From positions 15,141,372 to 15,205,371 of the forward strand of contig NC_092797.1 in the NCBI RefSeq assembly GCF_918797505.1: 64,000 nucleotides of DNA, given 5' to 3'. The translations under genes were made by a program, and so were the position numbers. Below, piece after piece: positions 47,724-61,210 of the stretch. Origin of the DNA: Bemisia tabaci. Its lineage: Eukaryota > Arthropoda > Insecta > Hemiptera > Aleyrodidae. The notes below the pieces were generated by a model. That model did no database searches. It was given only the letters and a program-made list of their open reading frames with translations, and was not told the origin of the DNA. Each line of letters begins with the position of its first letter. The first letter of the stretch is position 1.

Positions 47724-50700
47724 TTATCCCCAGGCCCAGGCCTCTTCCCACTAAATATCTTTCGTAAGTATATTTATGTATATTTGTTTGTATATGAATG
47801 CAGGAGCATATTTGTATGTACAGATATTTTGTTAACTATGCACGCACCTATACGAATATTTCAATGTATTCATACTTAAATGCATACATGTCGTTTGTAT
47901 GTAAAATGTTTATATTACATTTAATCTTGTATATAATTCTCCTTGTCACTTTCTCTTTTCTCTGGAATTTCTTTACCGAAATCATAATTTTGGTCTTGCA
48001 TTGTCTATTCATTGTCGCCCAGTCTGTGCTTGGTGTTGATAAAGCACAGAAAAATTATTGCAATTTCCAGCCGGTAGAGCTATTCTATCATCGTCTGATC
48101 AATTCTTTTATTCCCATTCTCAATGTAATGCTAACAAGTATAAGATTAGTTGCTAACAGTCTTATTATATTAAATTGCTGATCGCTAGTATTATTCGCAT
48201 AAGCTGAATTTCACGTACAGATTTTTAACCATCATCCATTGTATTCCCATCATCATTTTACATTTTTATCTCCAAAATGTTACTCTGCTTTTTCATTTTG
48301 GTATTTTCTCTTCTTTTTACTCCTGTTTTTTTTTTCCTGTCTAATCTGTAGATAGTTCATATATTATTTATTTTTGTTATATATTTTTTAATCTAACACT
48401 TTTTATAGAGTTACCATTGTCTGAGGCGTTAATTTCTTTTCTCTCTTTTTCACCTCTGTATAGTGTTGTTTATTTATTAATTGATTTTTCTTTTGTTTTC
48501 TGATTGTTGTCTACTTTTACTTTTTTGTTTAAGCTCAGAAAATAGCAGCAGCTTTAAGTTTTCAAACTGAAATAAGTGAAGAGATTTGCATGTAGTTGTA
48601 CTTTTTTAAAATTCATTCAAACAAGCTCCAAATTATATTGAAAATCAAAAGAAAGGTTTCCCTCACAAATGAGCTATTAAATGAATCATTTTAACAAGCA
48701 TTCAAGCTCTACTTAATTTCATTTGTTTTCCTAAACAATGCCAAGCATTCATGCAATCAATAAAATTTAAATGGCATTTAGGGCACTTTTATGCACACAT
48801 TTGTAGGTTCATCAGATTGAGATAGGAACTCAAATGTCAAATGATATAATGTGATCGTAGTGGCGTTTTCAACTAGTGTTGCCCCTCTTTAAAAATTGCT
48901 TTAATGCCTGTACCACAAGTCTATAGCAGAAATTATAAAGGGTTAAGGGCTGTGTCTATACAGGCAACGAGACAATTGCATGAAATTACGAGGAGACATG
49001 AGTATATTTCAACCGTGTGCACAACCTGTTTTCCAAAAGTGAGTGAGTAAGACTCATTCTTCACAGAAGCGCACTACTGCAAATATTGTGTTGCAGCCGC
49101 AAAAAGAACAATTTTTAAAATATCATGGGCAACTTTGAAATGAACGTGTGCATATTAGAAGCCTTACTGTCATTTTAATTTATTTGTGGACCCAAGCTAG
49201 ATATAGAGACCTTGCTAAGGCACTCCAGTGTTTAAAGGCAGAGCTCCTAGTAAGTGTGTGATTATTTCCCCTAATAAATTCAGATCCTAAATGATTCATC
49301 TAGTCTCTGGTAAAATTATTACTTTCAGAACTACTCTTTTAACATTGCTGTGACGTTTTGTACTTGTGTGGCTCATTGTGAATTCTCCAACTAGTTGGCA
49401 GTACTATACTTGTTGCTTCGAGAGCGAATGAAGAGGGTACCCCTTTAAAGTATCTTAAAAGAATTATCATTATTCTGATCAGTGCATGTACGCAAATGAC
49501 AAATCTCATTCACTATTGTCATCTCTAGAACCTCTTGAAAAAGGTCTGTGAATTTTATCTGAACTAAGGCACAAATTAATGTTAACTAACGAAACCAAAT
49601 TCAATTTTTCCCCTTTTTCTACCATATTATATTTTTTTTGCCTTCAAATGTACCTCTCCTCTCTACCTCTGTTTTCAATGCTCCAAAGAAAAAAAATGGT
49701 CAAACAATGTGTTGAAATTTTAATATCGTGCAGTTTATCTTACTGAGACACATAAGCCCACGCCTCTCCTTGTACTGATTTGTATCCAAAATCATGTAAT
49801 TTTAAGTTATACTTTCATTCTTTTTTCCTTATTTATAGCTCAGTAAGTTACTTATGCAAATGGATTCATTCTTTAAGATCTAGTCGCAAAAAATTTATCT
49901 TTTCTAGCTTTTTTCTAATCCATGTAGAGATATGTAATGACGATCATATTATCCTCTTTCTTGCTTATTTTATCTACTTCATCGTCGATTTTCAGCTTTT
50001 CTTTCAATATTTATGTAGTCTCTCTTTTCTTGAAATAACAAAGAGCATAAAGCAAAAATTTCAGCTTTTTTTTTGTAATAAAAGATCCGGAATTATTTCA
50101 ATACCAAAAAATTTCAATTTGTCATACATTGAATGCATTTACGTAAAAGAAGTTCATTTGCCGCAGTACCTCTGTGCAGATAAACATTTTTTAAGCGTAT
50201 AGGTATCGGACTATGTGACTTAATTTTCAACAGCAATTCTCTTTTGAAAATTAACGTCTCCGATGTTTTGTAACTCTTGTTTTTGATGAGAACTTTTACT
50301 GTTAGGATTTTCAATACATTTTGGGTATTATTTCATTATATCATAGTACTCGTACACCTATACCTAATGCATCATCATTGCCGCTCTTCTAATACTTTTA
50401 ACTGTCTCATCATCAATTGTCATACAAATTTTTGTGACTCATCCAGCAATTATGGGCATTGGCTTCAACTGGAACAAATGATTGAATCAGAACCATCACT
50501 CGATAAATAAGTTAACCGCGAGTTGCACAGGAACTAGAGTTCAATTCAGATTTTATGAATGAATCAATTCATCGGTGAAGAAACAAGAACTGATTTTGCT
50601 ACTTGAATAATTTGTACTTCCCTCGCTAGATCTTTGCAAGGAAAAGAAAAACTTGAGGTGTTTTACTTAAATTTAAACAAATTTCCAAATGGGTAAATTT

Positions 50701-53700
50701 TTATTTCACCTTGCAACATTAGGCCTTGTAAATAATTATCCTTCCATATTTCTGGAGCTTTAAAGGTCACTACACCATGACAAAATCTTCTTGAGACAAT
50801 AGTAGTTGCCAATGATATCAAATAATATAGAGTGAATCAGTTTTCTAGTTCAAAAGGTCAGGATGACAGGAAATGTCCTGCTCAAAATTCAAATCTAGTT
50901 TTTTATCAGACAATTAAATGCTTCAATTTTAAAATTCAGTCGCCGAATAGATAGGAGAGGACATTTTCTATCCCAGCTAACTGGTGATAAAGTTTTGAGA
51001 CATTGGAATTTATACTAGTTATTCATAATTGTACATGAATGAAGAAATTGTGAAGGTCTATGAATTTCATAGATCTTCATTATTTCTTGGCTCTTTCAAA
51101 AGTTTTGTGCCATGAAGTTATGCGCCCAAATTGCTTGATACTTTCCAAGTATGTATCATTGAAAAATTTAGATTTTCTTCAGACTTTCAATTATCATTAT
51201 AATAGTAAACATGTGCTCTTTTAAATTTACTGCTTATGTGTTTTCTTTATTTTATTTCTCGCCTATTCTTTTTCTCATTTACCTTTTCTTTGACACCAGT
51301 CACCTTTGCTGAAACAAAGTTTTTTGATGGACAAGTGTTTGCAGTGTGATGCATAGGTATTATTCTGATTTTTTAAATATTTTTCTAGTTATAGTTCTCA
51401 TTGAATTGGAAAGTTTTCAAAAATCCTCTCACATCGGTTCAAAATAAACTTAATCAATTGGTGTAGTCATTTAATTTCAACCTGTAACTCATGCTAATTT
51501 GATCGGTTCTTGCCATGGCATTCATTGCATTGTTTCAGAATTACTGTTATCTGTCTTTACTTTCTACAACTGATAGTCTGACTTATCATCCCTAGTAATC
51601 TTCAAATAGTACTTTCAATCAGTAGGTCTTGATAAATCAGTCAACATTTTTGAGATCTCAGACAGATTTCATTTGCTGCTGGAAAAAAAATAAAACGCCA
51701 ATATAAAGTTTTGTAACAATGTATTGGATACAGATCGGTTCAAACCAAGTCAACTGGCACCTTGCAGACCATGTATTGTTCATAAAATGTGCCCTTTACA
51801 AATAAATGATATGAATCAGTCCTAACGTATGCTTACTGCTTGAACAATTCAGACTGAAGAAGAATGATAATTAAAATTCGCACAGCTGTTAAATAATAGC
51901 AATTTTACTAATTACTTTTTGTCAATTTTTTCATGGGAGGATTAGTTCTCTTCTATAGTGTTAGGCTTTTAATCGTTGAAATCATTGAAGCAGTGGTTAC
52001 CATTTTTTATCTTTCTGTGTATTTATGGAACCTACTTTATTCCATCATAGATCCGCAGAAACACAATCATCACCTGTTCCCCTCCTGAAAAAGTTTTGGA
52101 GTCTTGAAGTTAAATGAGCAACTTTTTTATTCGCAGAATATCAATCTTAAAATTATGAGATTGTATAGTATATCTTGATCGCATCTTCTCTAATTTATTT
52201 TACTCATTTTCAATTTCCTCAATTTGGGATTCCAAAATATTTGCATGTGATTTTTAGTAAATATCTTCGATAGGATGTAGGAAAATTCTGAAATTCCTCT
52301 GAAAAAACGAAAAATTCCTACTTTATAAAAATCAAATTTAATAAAGTGAAAGAAACATTTTTTGAGTCACTCCAATGATAAATCCTGTTCTAGCTCTCTC
52401 ACATGAACATCATTCGAATTCGCCCTTTTAGTTTTTTGCAGGTTTTATGTTTAAATTTTTTTGAAAGGATACTTATCTATTTGGATCATCTTGCTGCAAA
52501 TCCTTTGCATACTTTGGTCCATAGCGTAATGAACCTCCCAAAAACCCTGTCCCATCCACAAATGGTTTTTTGATCAATCTCTACCTAGGGACACAAAAAT
52601 TCCCCCGCCCATAATCTGTTTTCTGTTGTTCAGTACACAAGGATGGAAAATGATATCAACATGTCATAATTTCTCAGCTATAGAATTTCAAATCTTATGT
52701 ACTAGTTGCACAAATTCTTTATTGTATCAAAGCTAATTCGATGTCATAAGGTACAAAGGATCTTTTTTTATATGTATGCATGAATTACAATTGAAATTTG
52801 GGCAGAGTTTAAATTTACCCTGAGCTAGCCCAAAATTAGTCGGTTGATTTTTAATACATTAATTAGGGAAGATTTGCTACCTTCTTTATTTCATTAAAAG
52901 ATGGTCCATCAATTTGGTGCTAGCTTTGTTTCTCTCTCTTGTTGGCATCTATGTTTATTTAGCCCAGTATTTCTCCAGATGGGGAGAGGATCTACATAAT
53001 CACTGTGTATAAAAAAGAGCCAGTATGACTCCACTCATGCTTGACCTAAATTTCTTACGTCGTATCATACAAGTAGTTTAATTTTTGTGTTTTCTACTCC
53101 CATGAATTCATCAAAGGTGCCCAAAGGTCAGAATTTGCTCAGCCAGGCCAAACTGACCATTAACTGAACACAGTTATTCTTTTTTATTGTTGGTCGATAT
53201 TTCCCTTCGTTTTTCTTCTTTGGCAACATAACTAACACATGCCTTAGGTATCCTTTGATATTGCTCTGATAATATGATGATTTAAGCATCCTTTTAAAGT
53301 TTGTTTTCCCTCTTAAAATATAGCATTTTTGTTGAGCTAGCTATCAAATCTCAAGTCGCAACAATAGCTTAATGTTCCTTAAGTCAAATGACAGGTCTTT
53401 CTACCCATGAATCCTTCCAGCATCCAAACTCTAATTTTCCCATCGAAAAATTATGTCACATAGCTTGTCTTTTTGCCAGTCATTTAAGTTAAAATGATCA
53501 GAAGTTGGTGTAGAAAATGGCTATCGTGAAAAAAAAATGCTTGAGCTTTTACTACTGTTTTTGTGTGTTAGTAAGTCTTTCTTTTAAAGCTCTAAGGAAG
53601 TTCTCTTCCAAGGCCTCGATTACCTCAGCCACAAACATCAAAAGATTAATTTAGTGTAATTAAATCTCCTGAAATCACTTGAAAGGATTTGGAAAATGAG

Positions 53701-56700
53701 ACATTTCTGTTTAGTTTTGTGAAATATCAGGTTCTTCTATGACCTACAAGTAAAAATTAGTAGAAAAAGAACTTGGACCAGGCAAACTGATAAACGGATA
53801 GAAAGGTAATTATATTTACTTTCAGAATATCTTTAGTTTTTGCCAGATTCTTCAGTTGTTCTCAAGTTATGAGCAGAGAGACGTTACTTTTCAACCGGGC
53901 CTTGTATCTGGGCAAAGTGAGAGGCAAAACTATTTTCCTGTTGATTTGTCCTGACTGTTTTTATTTTGGCTCAGTGTCAATAAATTGTGGAAATGAAGAA
54001 AGAATGAAAGAAGAGAAATTGTCATGAAAACTGGCCAAAGACTAGCTAATTCTAGAAGCAGGCTGATTTGGTCCCTATGAGAACTTCTAACTCGTATTGT
54101 CGCTCTTTCAGTCAAGTGATCTTTCAAGTATTTGTATCATGGGCATGTTGGGTGTACCTCAATTTCTCAAATTAGGTAAGATCCTTTCTCCTTGTGGCCT
54201 ATTAAATGTACATATTGGTTTGTAATGAGTTATATTTCATTCTTGTAGAAGATCATTCGAAACTCAAAAATATAGCAGGCAGATCATGAGAATATTGTTT
54301 AAACTGTTGAGCAGGTTGTATGTTCGGTTTATAAAAAAAGAAAAAAAACATAGAAGAATAAGCTGGAAATAGAATTTTGCATCCTTTCAAATAATACGAC
54401 AAATATTCTGTATTGAAATTAACTTGTTATGCAGTGTCAACTGTGATAAAAATTATTGGTATTGTAGTATTTAGTTAAAAAGTTGATCCAGACCTTTAAA
54501 CCCTTACCTATGAAGGAAACAGTTAAAAAAAATTCTGTAATAGCCACCGGCCATAATTCTTCTTTCAAGTGACCATTCACCAAGTGACCATCAAAATTGT
54601 TTTTCTTTCCTTCTTCTTCCCTCTTTGGTCTAATGAATTGAATGATTTTACAAGTCTAATAGCATAATGCTTCAATGCCCAAAAATTATGTTTAGCTCAT
54701 GATTTTGCACTAGCTAAAATGTCAACAACTTATCATCACTGCCTTTGCACTTTCCATGCTAATGTTGCTTAAAATTTAGCAAACAGTGGAATTGGTGGAA
54801 AAACTCTGATTTTGTACAGAAAACGTTTTGCGTGCCAGCATTTAACTCAAAGTTGTAGGTTTTATCTTTAGAACAATTCAAACGTATCTTCAACATCAAA
54901 TCTCAATTGTTCAGTCCTCAGTCATATTGTATATGCAGTTGAAGGACAGTAGAATTTTAAGCTCCTCCCCCTCCCCTCTCTCTTTATGAACACTCACACT
55001 TGCAATCTTGTCTCAAATTTCACGTTTGATTCCATTTCTTTATCTTTATTCTCCCTCCGATTTTTTTTTAAGAAAAAGCATTTGAAACCTCTATCCCTAT
55101 CCTTCCTCTGTTTTATTTCTAAAGTAAAGAAGAAGAAAAATATCTATATTTAATGTAATAATTGGGGTGGAAAGGGTAAAATCTTTTAAGCAAATTTTGG
55201 CTAATGGAAGATAATATGCCTGTATCAAGTCTAGATCTTCCCTTGCTTCTCATACAAGTTATCCTCTATTACATTTGAAATACTGATGCTATTTTGATTT
55301 GAGGAAAACGTGTAGTTGCCTGTTCATTCAAGCTTTAAAATTCTAATGAAAGATTTAATGTGTTCTCTGTAAAGTGCATGAATGTTAACTTTCTAAATTA
55401 AACTCTTAACTTTTCTTTCTCTTTTTAAAATGATAAGAGTAGAATGTGAACCAATTACCATGTTATTTTACACTCTACCAGATTTTTTCATTTTTTTGGG
55501 AATAAATAGTGCCAATTTATACTCTTATTTTGCTTAAAACCTGGGGAACCAAAACCAGTCAAATCCCTATTTAGAGCAAAGAAAAATTATTTGACACTTC
55601 CCTGGACTTAAACACATGAATGATTAGTGTCCATTAAAGTGTCTCTTTAAAGTTACCAAGAGTTTCATTGCCCCATTGTCCATTACTTTTCCATGTTGAA
55701 AATTCCATTATTCCTTTTAAACTACTTTCGAATTCTACTTTGAAATGATAATTGATCTAGAAGCCTCATTTTTTATAATGTCTGTAATCGATCCATTCAT
55801 TGAGCAAGTTGTCGCAGTGCCATACAAGTGCGATCAGACTTTGCACAAAAGTCTTTATTTTTGACTCTGAAAGTTCCCTGTCTTGAGCTATTGCCATGAC
55901 ACTTAAGCATCAGGAAATCGTTCTCTAGTTCTAACTACCCAAGTGCAGAAGAACAACTTTTGATTTTGAAAAACAACGTTTTCAAGAAGCAATTGATATT
56001 TTGAAGAGGTGAAACTCAGTAATCTGTTTCCTTCCATTAGCTAAAATTCCTGACAGGAACTGATCTAGCCCAAATCTATGAGCGCCTGTAGGTGTAAGAC
56101 CTTCGAGAGATTAGAGGTGTATTTTTGACTCCTAAAGATGAAATCCTTTTGGTGTCCATCGGTCCTTTTGCCTCCTTTTAATAAGACTTAGGTTTGGTGA
56201 GGTAATTGCTTATCAATACCCACTCTTTTTATCGTGCATTGGTCCCATTTTATGTATCCAATCCTCAGATTATTGTGAGATTTCAATGTGCAATAGATGA
56301 AAGGTAATCTGAGGTGGGGGACAAACAACTGAGGAAAAATCCAACACTAATTAAACTCAGTGTGCAAAGAAAGTCTTTGATAATAATCTTAAGTTAGATT
56401 TGACTTAGCGTAAATGTAAATTTATTGGTTGTTGCTTAATTTTATCAAATTTTATGAACTATTTTACTTATAATTTTTTCTAAAATTATTATTCTTATTG
56501 TGTTTTTAGTTCTATATTAAAAGTTGATATGAAGAAAAAAGTAAATTAAAGAGAAATAAATTGATGTTTTCCACTGTCTAATGGTAATTATAATAATCAA
56601 AACTCAGCAGTTTTAACTGGGGAGGGAAATGAAATAGATACATCAAACAATTATCTCCCTAAGATCAGAAGAACCTGAAAATGGAAATCGCTGTGGGTTT

Positions 56701-57253
56701 GAGGTTCATTAACTGATCATGAAAGAAAAAGCTGTTAGCATCAGGAAGTCAGCATGCAGTTTTGCAAGTTTGAGAAATCGTTTAGAAATATATATTTTGA
56801 AAAGCTCAGAATGTTAGAATCGTCGCTCGTCTATTACATTTATGAACTCATTATGTTTGACTGCTCCACTACTAGATTCATCCGTAGCTTTTCTCAACAG
56901 TACCATTTTAAGATTGTCTCATATAGGGACTAAAACTAACCTCCATGGCTAACTTATTAAGAGACTGATTGGTGGCCACAGCTCGATTCACCATCATTTA
57001 GTTTTTTTTTGTTTGCCACACTGTCTCTAAGCCAAAAGATAAATTCATCTAGTTTCTAACAATATTTGGTTCTGAGATGGTGCATAAATATCTTTCATGA
57101 CTAGAAAATGAACAGCCGTGAAAGACAGCAGTAACAAACTCTAGTAAATTTTTCTGTCATTTTCTGCCCTAAAATTTTCAATTGCGTGAATCAAAAATGT
57201 TTAGGTACTGTTGCTGCAGCATACAACATATTTTGGTAGCTTTTTTGTGAATG
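47724..57253 (+). other. Gs-alpha 3' UTR and long AT-rich downstream region
   Basis: No further gene is supported. Hydrophobic open frames such as 47798-48181 and 49780-50202 follow from T-rich composition. The Gs-alpha 3' UTR starts here, but its end is not identifiable; AATAAA motifs are frequent by chance. Confidence 0.45.
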
Positions 57254-57448
57254 CATATTGACTGTGAAAGTCTCAAACTACGAATCTCGGTTGCAACGAT
57301 TTTCTGAACACTTCTCCATTCTTTGATCTTCAATTGTAAAACTGAAGTCATCATGTTGAGTCGATTTCCTATAAAAAATAAGATGGGGACGGAGATTTTG
57401 AAACACCGCAAACGAGATATGGCGTTAGATAGTTTCACCGTCAATATG
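57254..57448. mobile_element. GGTGAAACTACC-family MITE copy
   Basis: CATATTGACTGTGAAAGTCT pairs with the inverted right end AGTTTCACCGTCAATATG. It shares ACGAATCTCGGTTGCAACGA and GGAGATTTTGAAACACCGCA with the family. It is 195 bp long. Confidence 0.8.
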
Positions 57449-58422
57449 TACCTATGTAATGCTATAAGTAGTGGCCAACAATAGTGCCACACTGAACTTT
57501 GTACAGATGGTCCATACCGAGAATGTGTACCTACAGAAAAAAGCCTCAAGTCTTACCTCCAGAATGTTTGAAACAACGGCCAACTTAATTTTAAATTTTT
57601 TCCTAGATAATTAAAGTAAGGTGCAGTAGGATGGAGCTAGTAATGTTCTTATTTCTCACTCTTGTTTGTTTCTATTTGCTCCGTGTCAAAATCCAAATTT
57701 GTGGAGGAAAAAAATATGAATTATGAAAGTAGGAAGTTCTAAAAACTACAGAGAGAACCTAAAAAAGTAAAAAAGCAACAGTACCTTTTGAGGAAAGTCT
57801 TTTTGCTATTTTTTTATCTGAATTTCTGTGCAATCCTCAAGACAAATAGACAGAACTACCACTCTAAGTTGGTTGTAAAAACTTAAATTGTCCTCCTGGA
57901 AAAGTAAGAGCGATTTTTCCAGGTCCTGTTGTCTAAAATAATAGTGAGATTTTTGGTTGGATAATGTCAATTACTTACCCCATGTGTAATTGATATGTGA
58001 TCCTATGTCACGCACCACCCACCAGTGAGACATTTGCATTGAATCCAAAATACACTATCAAGCCATCGTCACTTACATTCTAATGTTTACTTTATGACAG
58101 GTACTGCTACTAATCATGTGGAGAAATCTTGTTACATACTATCAATTAGTTCAACAGAGGGTCAGAATTTGAATTAAACCTTATTTAAATCAATACTTGT
58201 GACCTATCGTTAGTATTGAAATTTAGATATATATAGGTACTTTCAAACCGAATTTCGAAAAGTGCAAGGATACTGTAGTATTACTACAGTTTTTTTTAGT
58301 TTGACAATTGGGCATTGTGATTATAAGGACCCTTTTGTTGATTTGATAAGAACAAGTGTCCTCTAATGCATGGATCACTTCTTATCGATAGTTTGCTTGT
58401 AAGCAGGAAGTGGGGAAAAATT
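57449..58422. other. AT-rich intergenic sequence
   Basis: Nothing recognised between the two MITE copies. Confidence 0.4.
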
Positions 58423-58662
58423 ATCGGTGGTGAAATTACCAGAACGCTTATCTCAATTTGCGACGTCGTAGACTTCCTGTCATACTTTATTTTTTAAATG
58501 TAAGTTCTTGAAAACTTCCGTAATTTTCCCTCAGTGCACAAAGAAAACTCTGTGAAAATTTCAAGGAATGATATTCATTTTTTCTCTTTCAAGAAAATAC
58601 AATGGGAGGGAAGATTTTTAAACACTGCAAACGAGGTACGTGATCCGGTAATCTCACCATCG
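58423..58662. mobile_element. GGTGAAACTACC-family MITE, full-length copy
   Basis: A 240-bp copy from ATCGGTGGTGAAATTACC to GGTAATCTCACCATCG. It carries the complete interior: TGCGACGTCGTAGACTTCCT, AAGGAATGATATTCATTTTT and AAACACTGCAAACGAGGTAC. Confidence 0.85.
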
Positions 58663-61106
58663 TTATGTTTTTATCAGGTTGTGATCTCACTGAGCAGCAT
58701 CTAAGGCTTGATGAGGTAAGTATGTGATTTGCCAGAATTTCAAGTGCTTTGAAATGTTTCAATGAAAGTGATGTATTTTGTGGTTTACTCTCACCATGGG
58801 CCTCGAACTTTAAAGAATGTAAAAATAGTAACCTTTAAAACATTTTAAGTACTGCAAGGCTTTTTTGATAATTGATATTTAAATATTTCTTTCATAAAAG
58901 TCAACTCCGAAAATTATTTTCCAATGAGACCCAAAATAATTTTTAGAAACAGGAAAGCTGCTACTAACACATAGAATAAAATTCTACTTATTTGGAGAAA
59001 GTTAGTTTAAGCATGAAGTGCGATCTTTTCCAGAATTAGAATCAAAAGAAAGGGGAATAAAATATCAAATTGGATTAAGGCTGCATCCATATTCTATCAG
59101 TGGTAAAAACATAAAATAGCAGGAAAGGAGCTGATAACTACTGCGTAGTGCTGTGGTGGATGATTTCATCTAAAGACAAAAAGTTGGGATCAGAAAAAAT
59201 CTGGAAGATTTTAAAAGCTGAAGCCTCAACATTGTCGCACAAGTCCTAAAGTGTGTAAGTTTTAGTAAGTACCTGAAAATTTTGGTTTTCTGAAAATAAA
59301 TTAGTGATCTTACAGTTAATCTGACGCATACTACTCATCAAGGGTTTCGAAGCAGGTTTAAAAATCAGGAGCTGTGGATGAGGGGAATCATCGCTTCCAT
59401 CTCACTCTTTAAAGAAGTTCTAAAGAAACTAACTGTCAAATTTTGTTAAGTTGACGTATGAAAAGTTTCAATTTGCCTTTTTTTGGGGTTAAAAAGCTCA
59501 AAATCGATTAACTCATGCTTGCCAAAGTGTGAAAGGATCTTCTAAAACTTGCAGTGTAATTTTCTCAGAGTTTAATTAAATTTCTCCGTCTACTCCCATT
59601 TTCCTGGAATTAATTTAATCCACGCAGATTCTGGTTTACCTCTCCCTTCGTTCCAAATTGAACTGACATCGGAATTTGACGTTGAGCTAACGTTAGTTGG
59701 CTTCCATTTAATATTGAGATCCAATTGTTGCTCTTGTTTAGAGGCTGATCTTGATTTGTAGTGGCTTAGCTTTCAATTCTAACGTAAAATTTTGTTATTA
59801 GCTCCTGGCCTTGTAGGATGTCCACTGTTTCAACTTTGATTAATTCTCTTTCTTCTGATCATTCTCCTGATTTTTATCAGTTTCTCCACATGCCACGCTT
59901 GTGTACTTTATCATAGATCAGTCTATGCTTGGAGTCCATCTAAGAATTTTTTAATTTTAGAAGTGAAATATGTACCTAAGTAAATATTCATTTACAGTAG
60001 ACTGATGGCACACATGAAAACTGACAAAGACTATGTTTATGAACTTCGGTTTGCATCAGATTCTCATCCATTGGGTAGTCAAAAAGTTTTCTCTTGAAAT
60101 GGCAGCAGCTCTCTGTTGATGTAGGTCTTCAGAGATCGAGACTCACTAAAAACTTTATCTTCTCTTTCAATGTTGTTGATTTACCTATTGACGTTTCTCA
60201 AAGTGCAGAAAAATTCACTGAGCGCACGACATCCAGAGAGATGTGTTGACCAGATGCGAGGGCCAGATTTAAGGGGAAAGGCACAGAGACCATGAGTAAC
60301 TTTGGCAAATTTTAAGTAGCTGGTGAAATTTCGGTTTCTGATGATGAAATGTATGGATGAAAAAATATGGTGCATACTATTTGGGAGAAATGAGCCAGAA
60401 GGCATTAATTGGTTCAACTAAGCAGATTTTTTGAACGTAGAGCTTTAAAAAAGGTTACCATTGCTGCTGATAAGGGTAGCAAATTTGGTTCAGGTAATTG
60501 GCAACACTCCAGCAAATCTGACCCTGCTACATACTATAGTCTTTATAGGCTCAGCTTTGACTTCGCTCCAGTATCCTGGCTCTTAAATAATTATGGAAAG
60601 AATGCTCACAGAAAAAACTTTGTTTTAAAGGACATTAGGTACGTCTTGAGTTTTCTTTTTTAGGATTTTATAACTCTGTAAAAATTGTGCTGACGTGCAT
60701 TTTGTTCATTGTGTTTTTTTAATTTTTTAAACAAATAATTGTGTGTTAATATGCAATCTAAAACTTTGAAAATTCTTCGAACTTGTTGTACCTACCTTAT
60801 TTCATTATTTTCTTTATTTCTTCCAACTAATAAAATCAGAGTTATTTAAATGTACCTACTAGTGCTTATTTCATTCATTTCATCCGAGAGCTACTACACA
60901 TGGGAACCCATGAACAATTTAAAGGGAGGAAAAACTCTTTCTTTCTACCTTTCCTGCACGATTACATAAGTTTTCAAGGTCAATTTAAATAAAATAAGAC
61001 ACTTTCATAAAGTAAACAAACAATTTTTTAATTTGGAAATGAAAAAGAACAACATCCTCCAATAAACAAAAGGAACGCTCAATGGAGGGGCTTGGAAAAA
61101 AAGTGG
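58663..61106. other. AT-rich intergenic sequence
   Basis: No gene or repeat recognised. An AATAAA lies at 60829-60834. Confidence 0.4.
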
Positions 61107-61210
61107 GATAAGGGCAGTTTTTGCCATTTCAAGAAATGAGTCTTTAAAGTTTCAAAATTAAATGGAACATTATGGCAGAAAGAGAGGTTCAAAGTCACTC
61201 TTTGATCCTA
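61107..61210. repeat. Direct repeat, copy 1
   Basis: ATAAGGGCAGTTTTTGCCAT, then TTTCAAGAAATGAG, then TTTAAAGTTTCAAA, ending TTTGATCCT, recurs at 63889-63993 in the same orientation with about 80 percent identity by eye. Confidence 0.75.

Noticed and set aside
47798..48181. 127-codon open frame just after the Gs-alpha stop
   Set aside because: Lies in the probable 3' UTR, is AT-driven and has no recognisable protein features.
49780..50202. 140-codon hydrophobic open frame
   Set aside because: T-rich composition produces Phe/Leu/Ile/Ser runs. No start context, homology or splice support.
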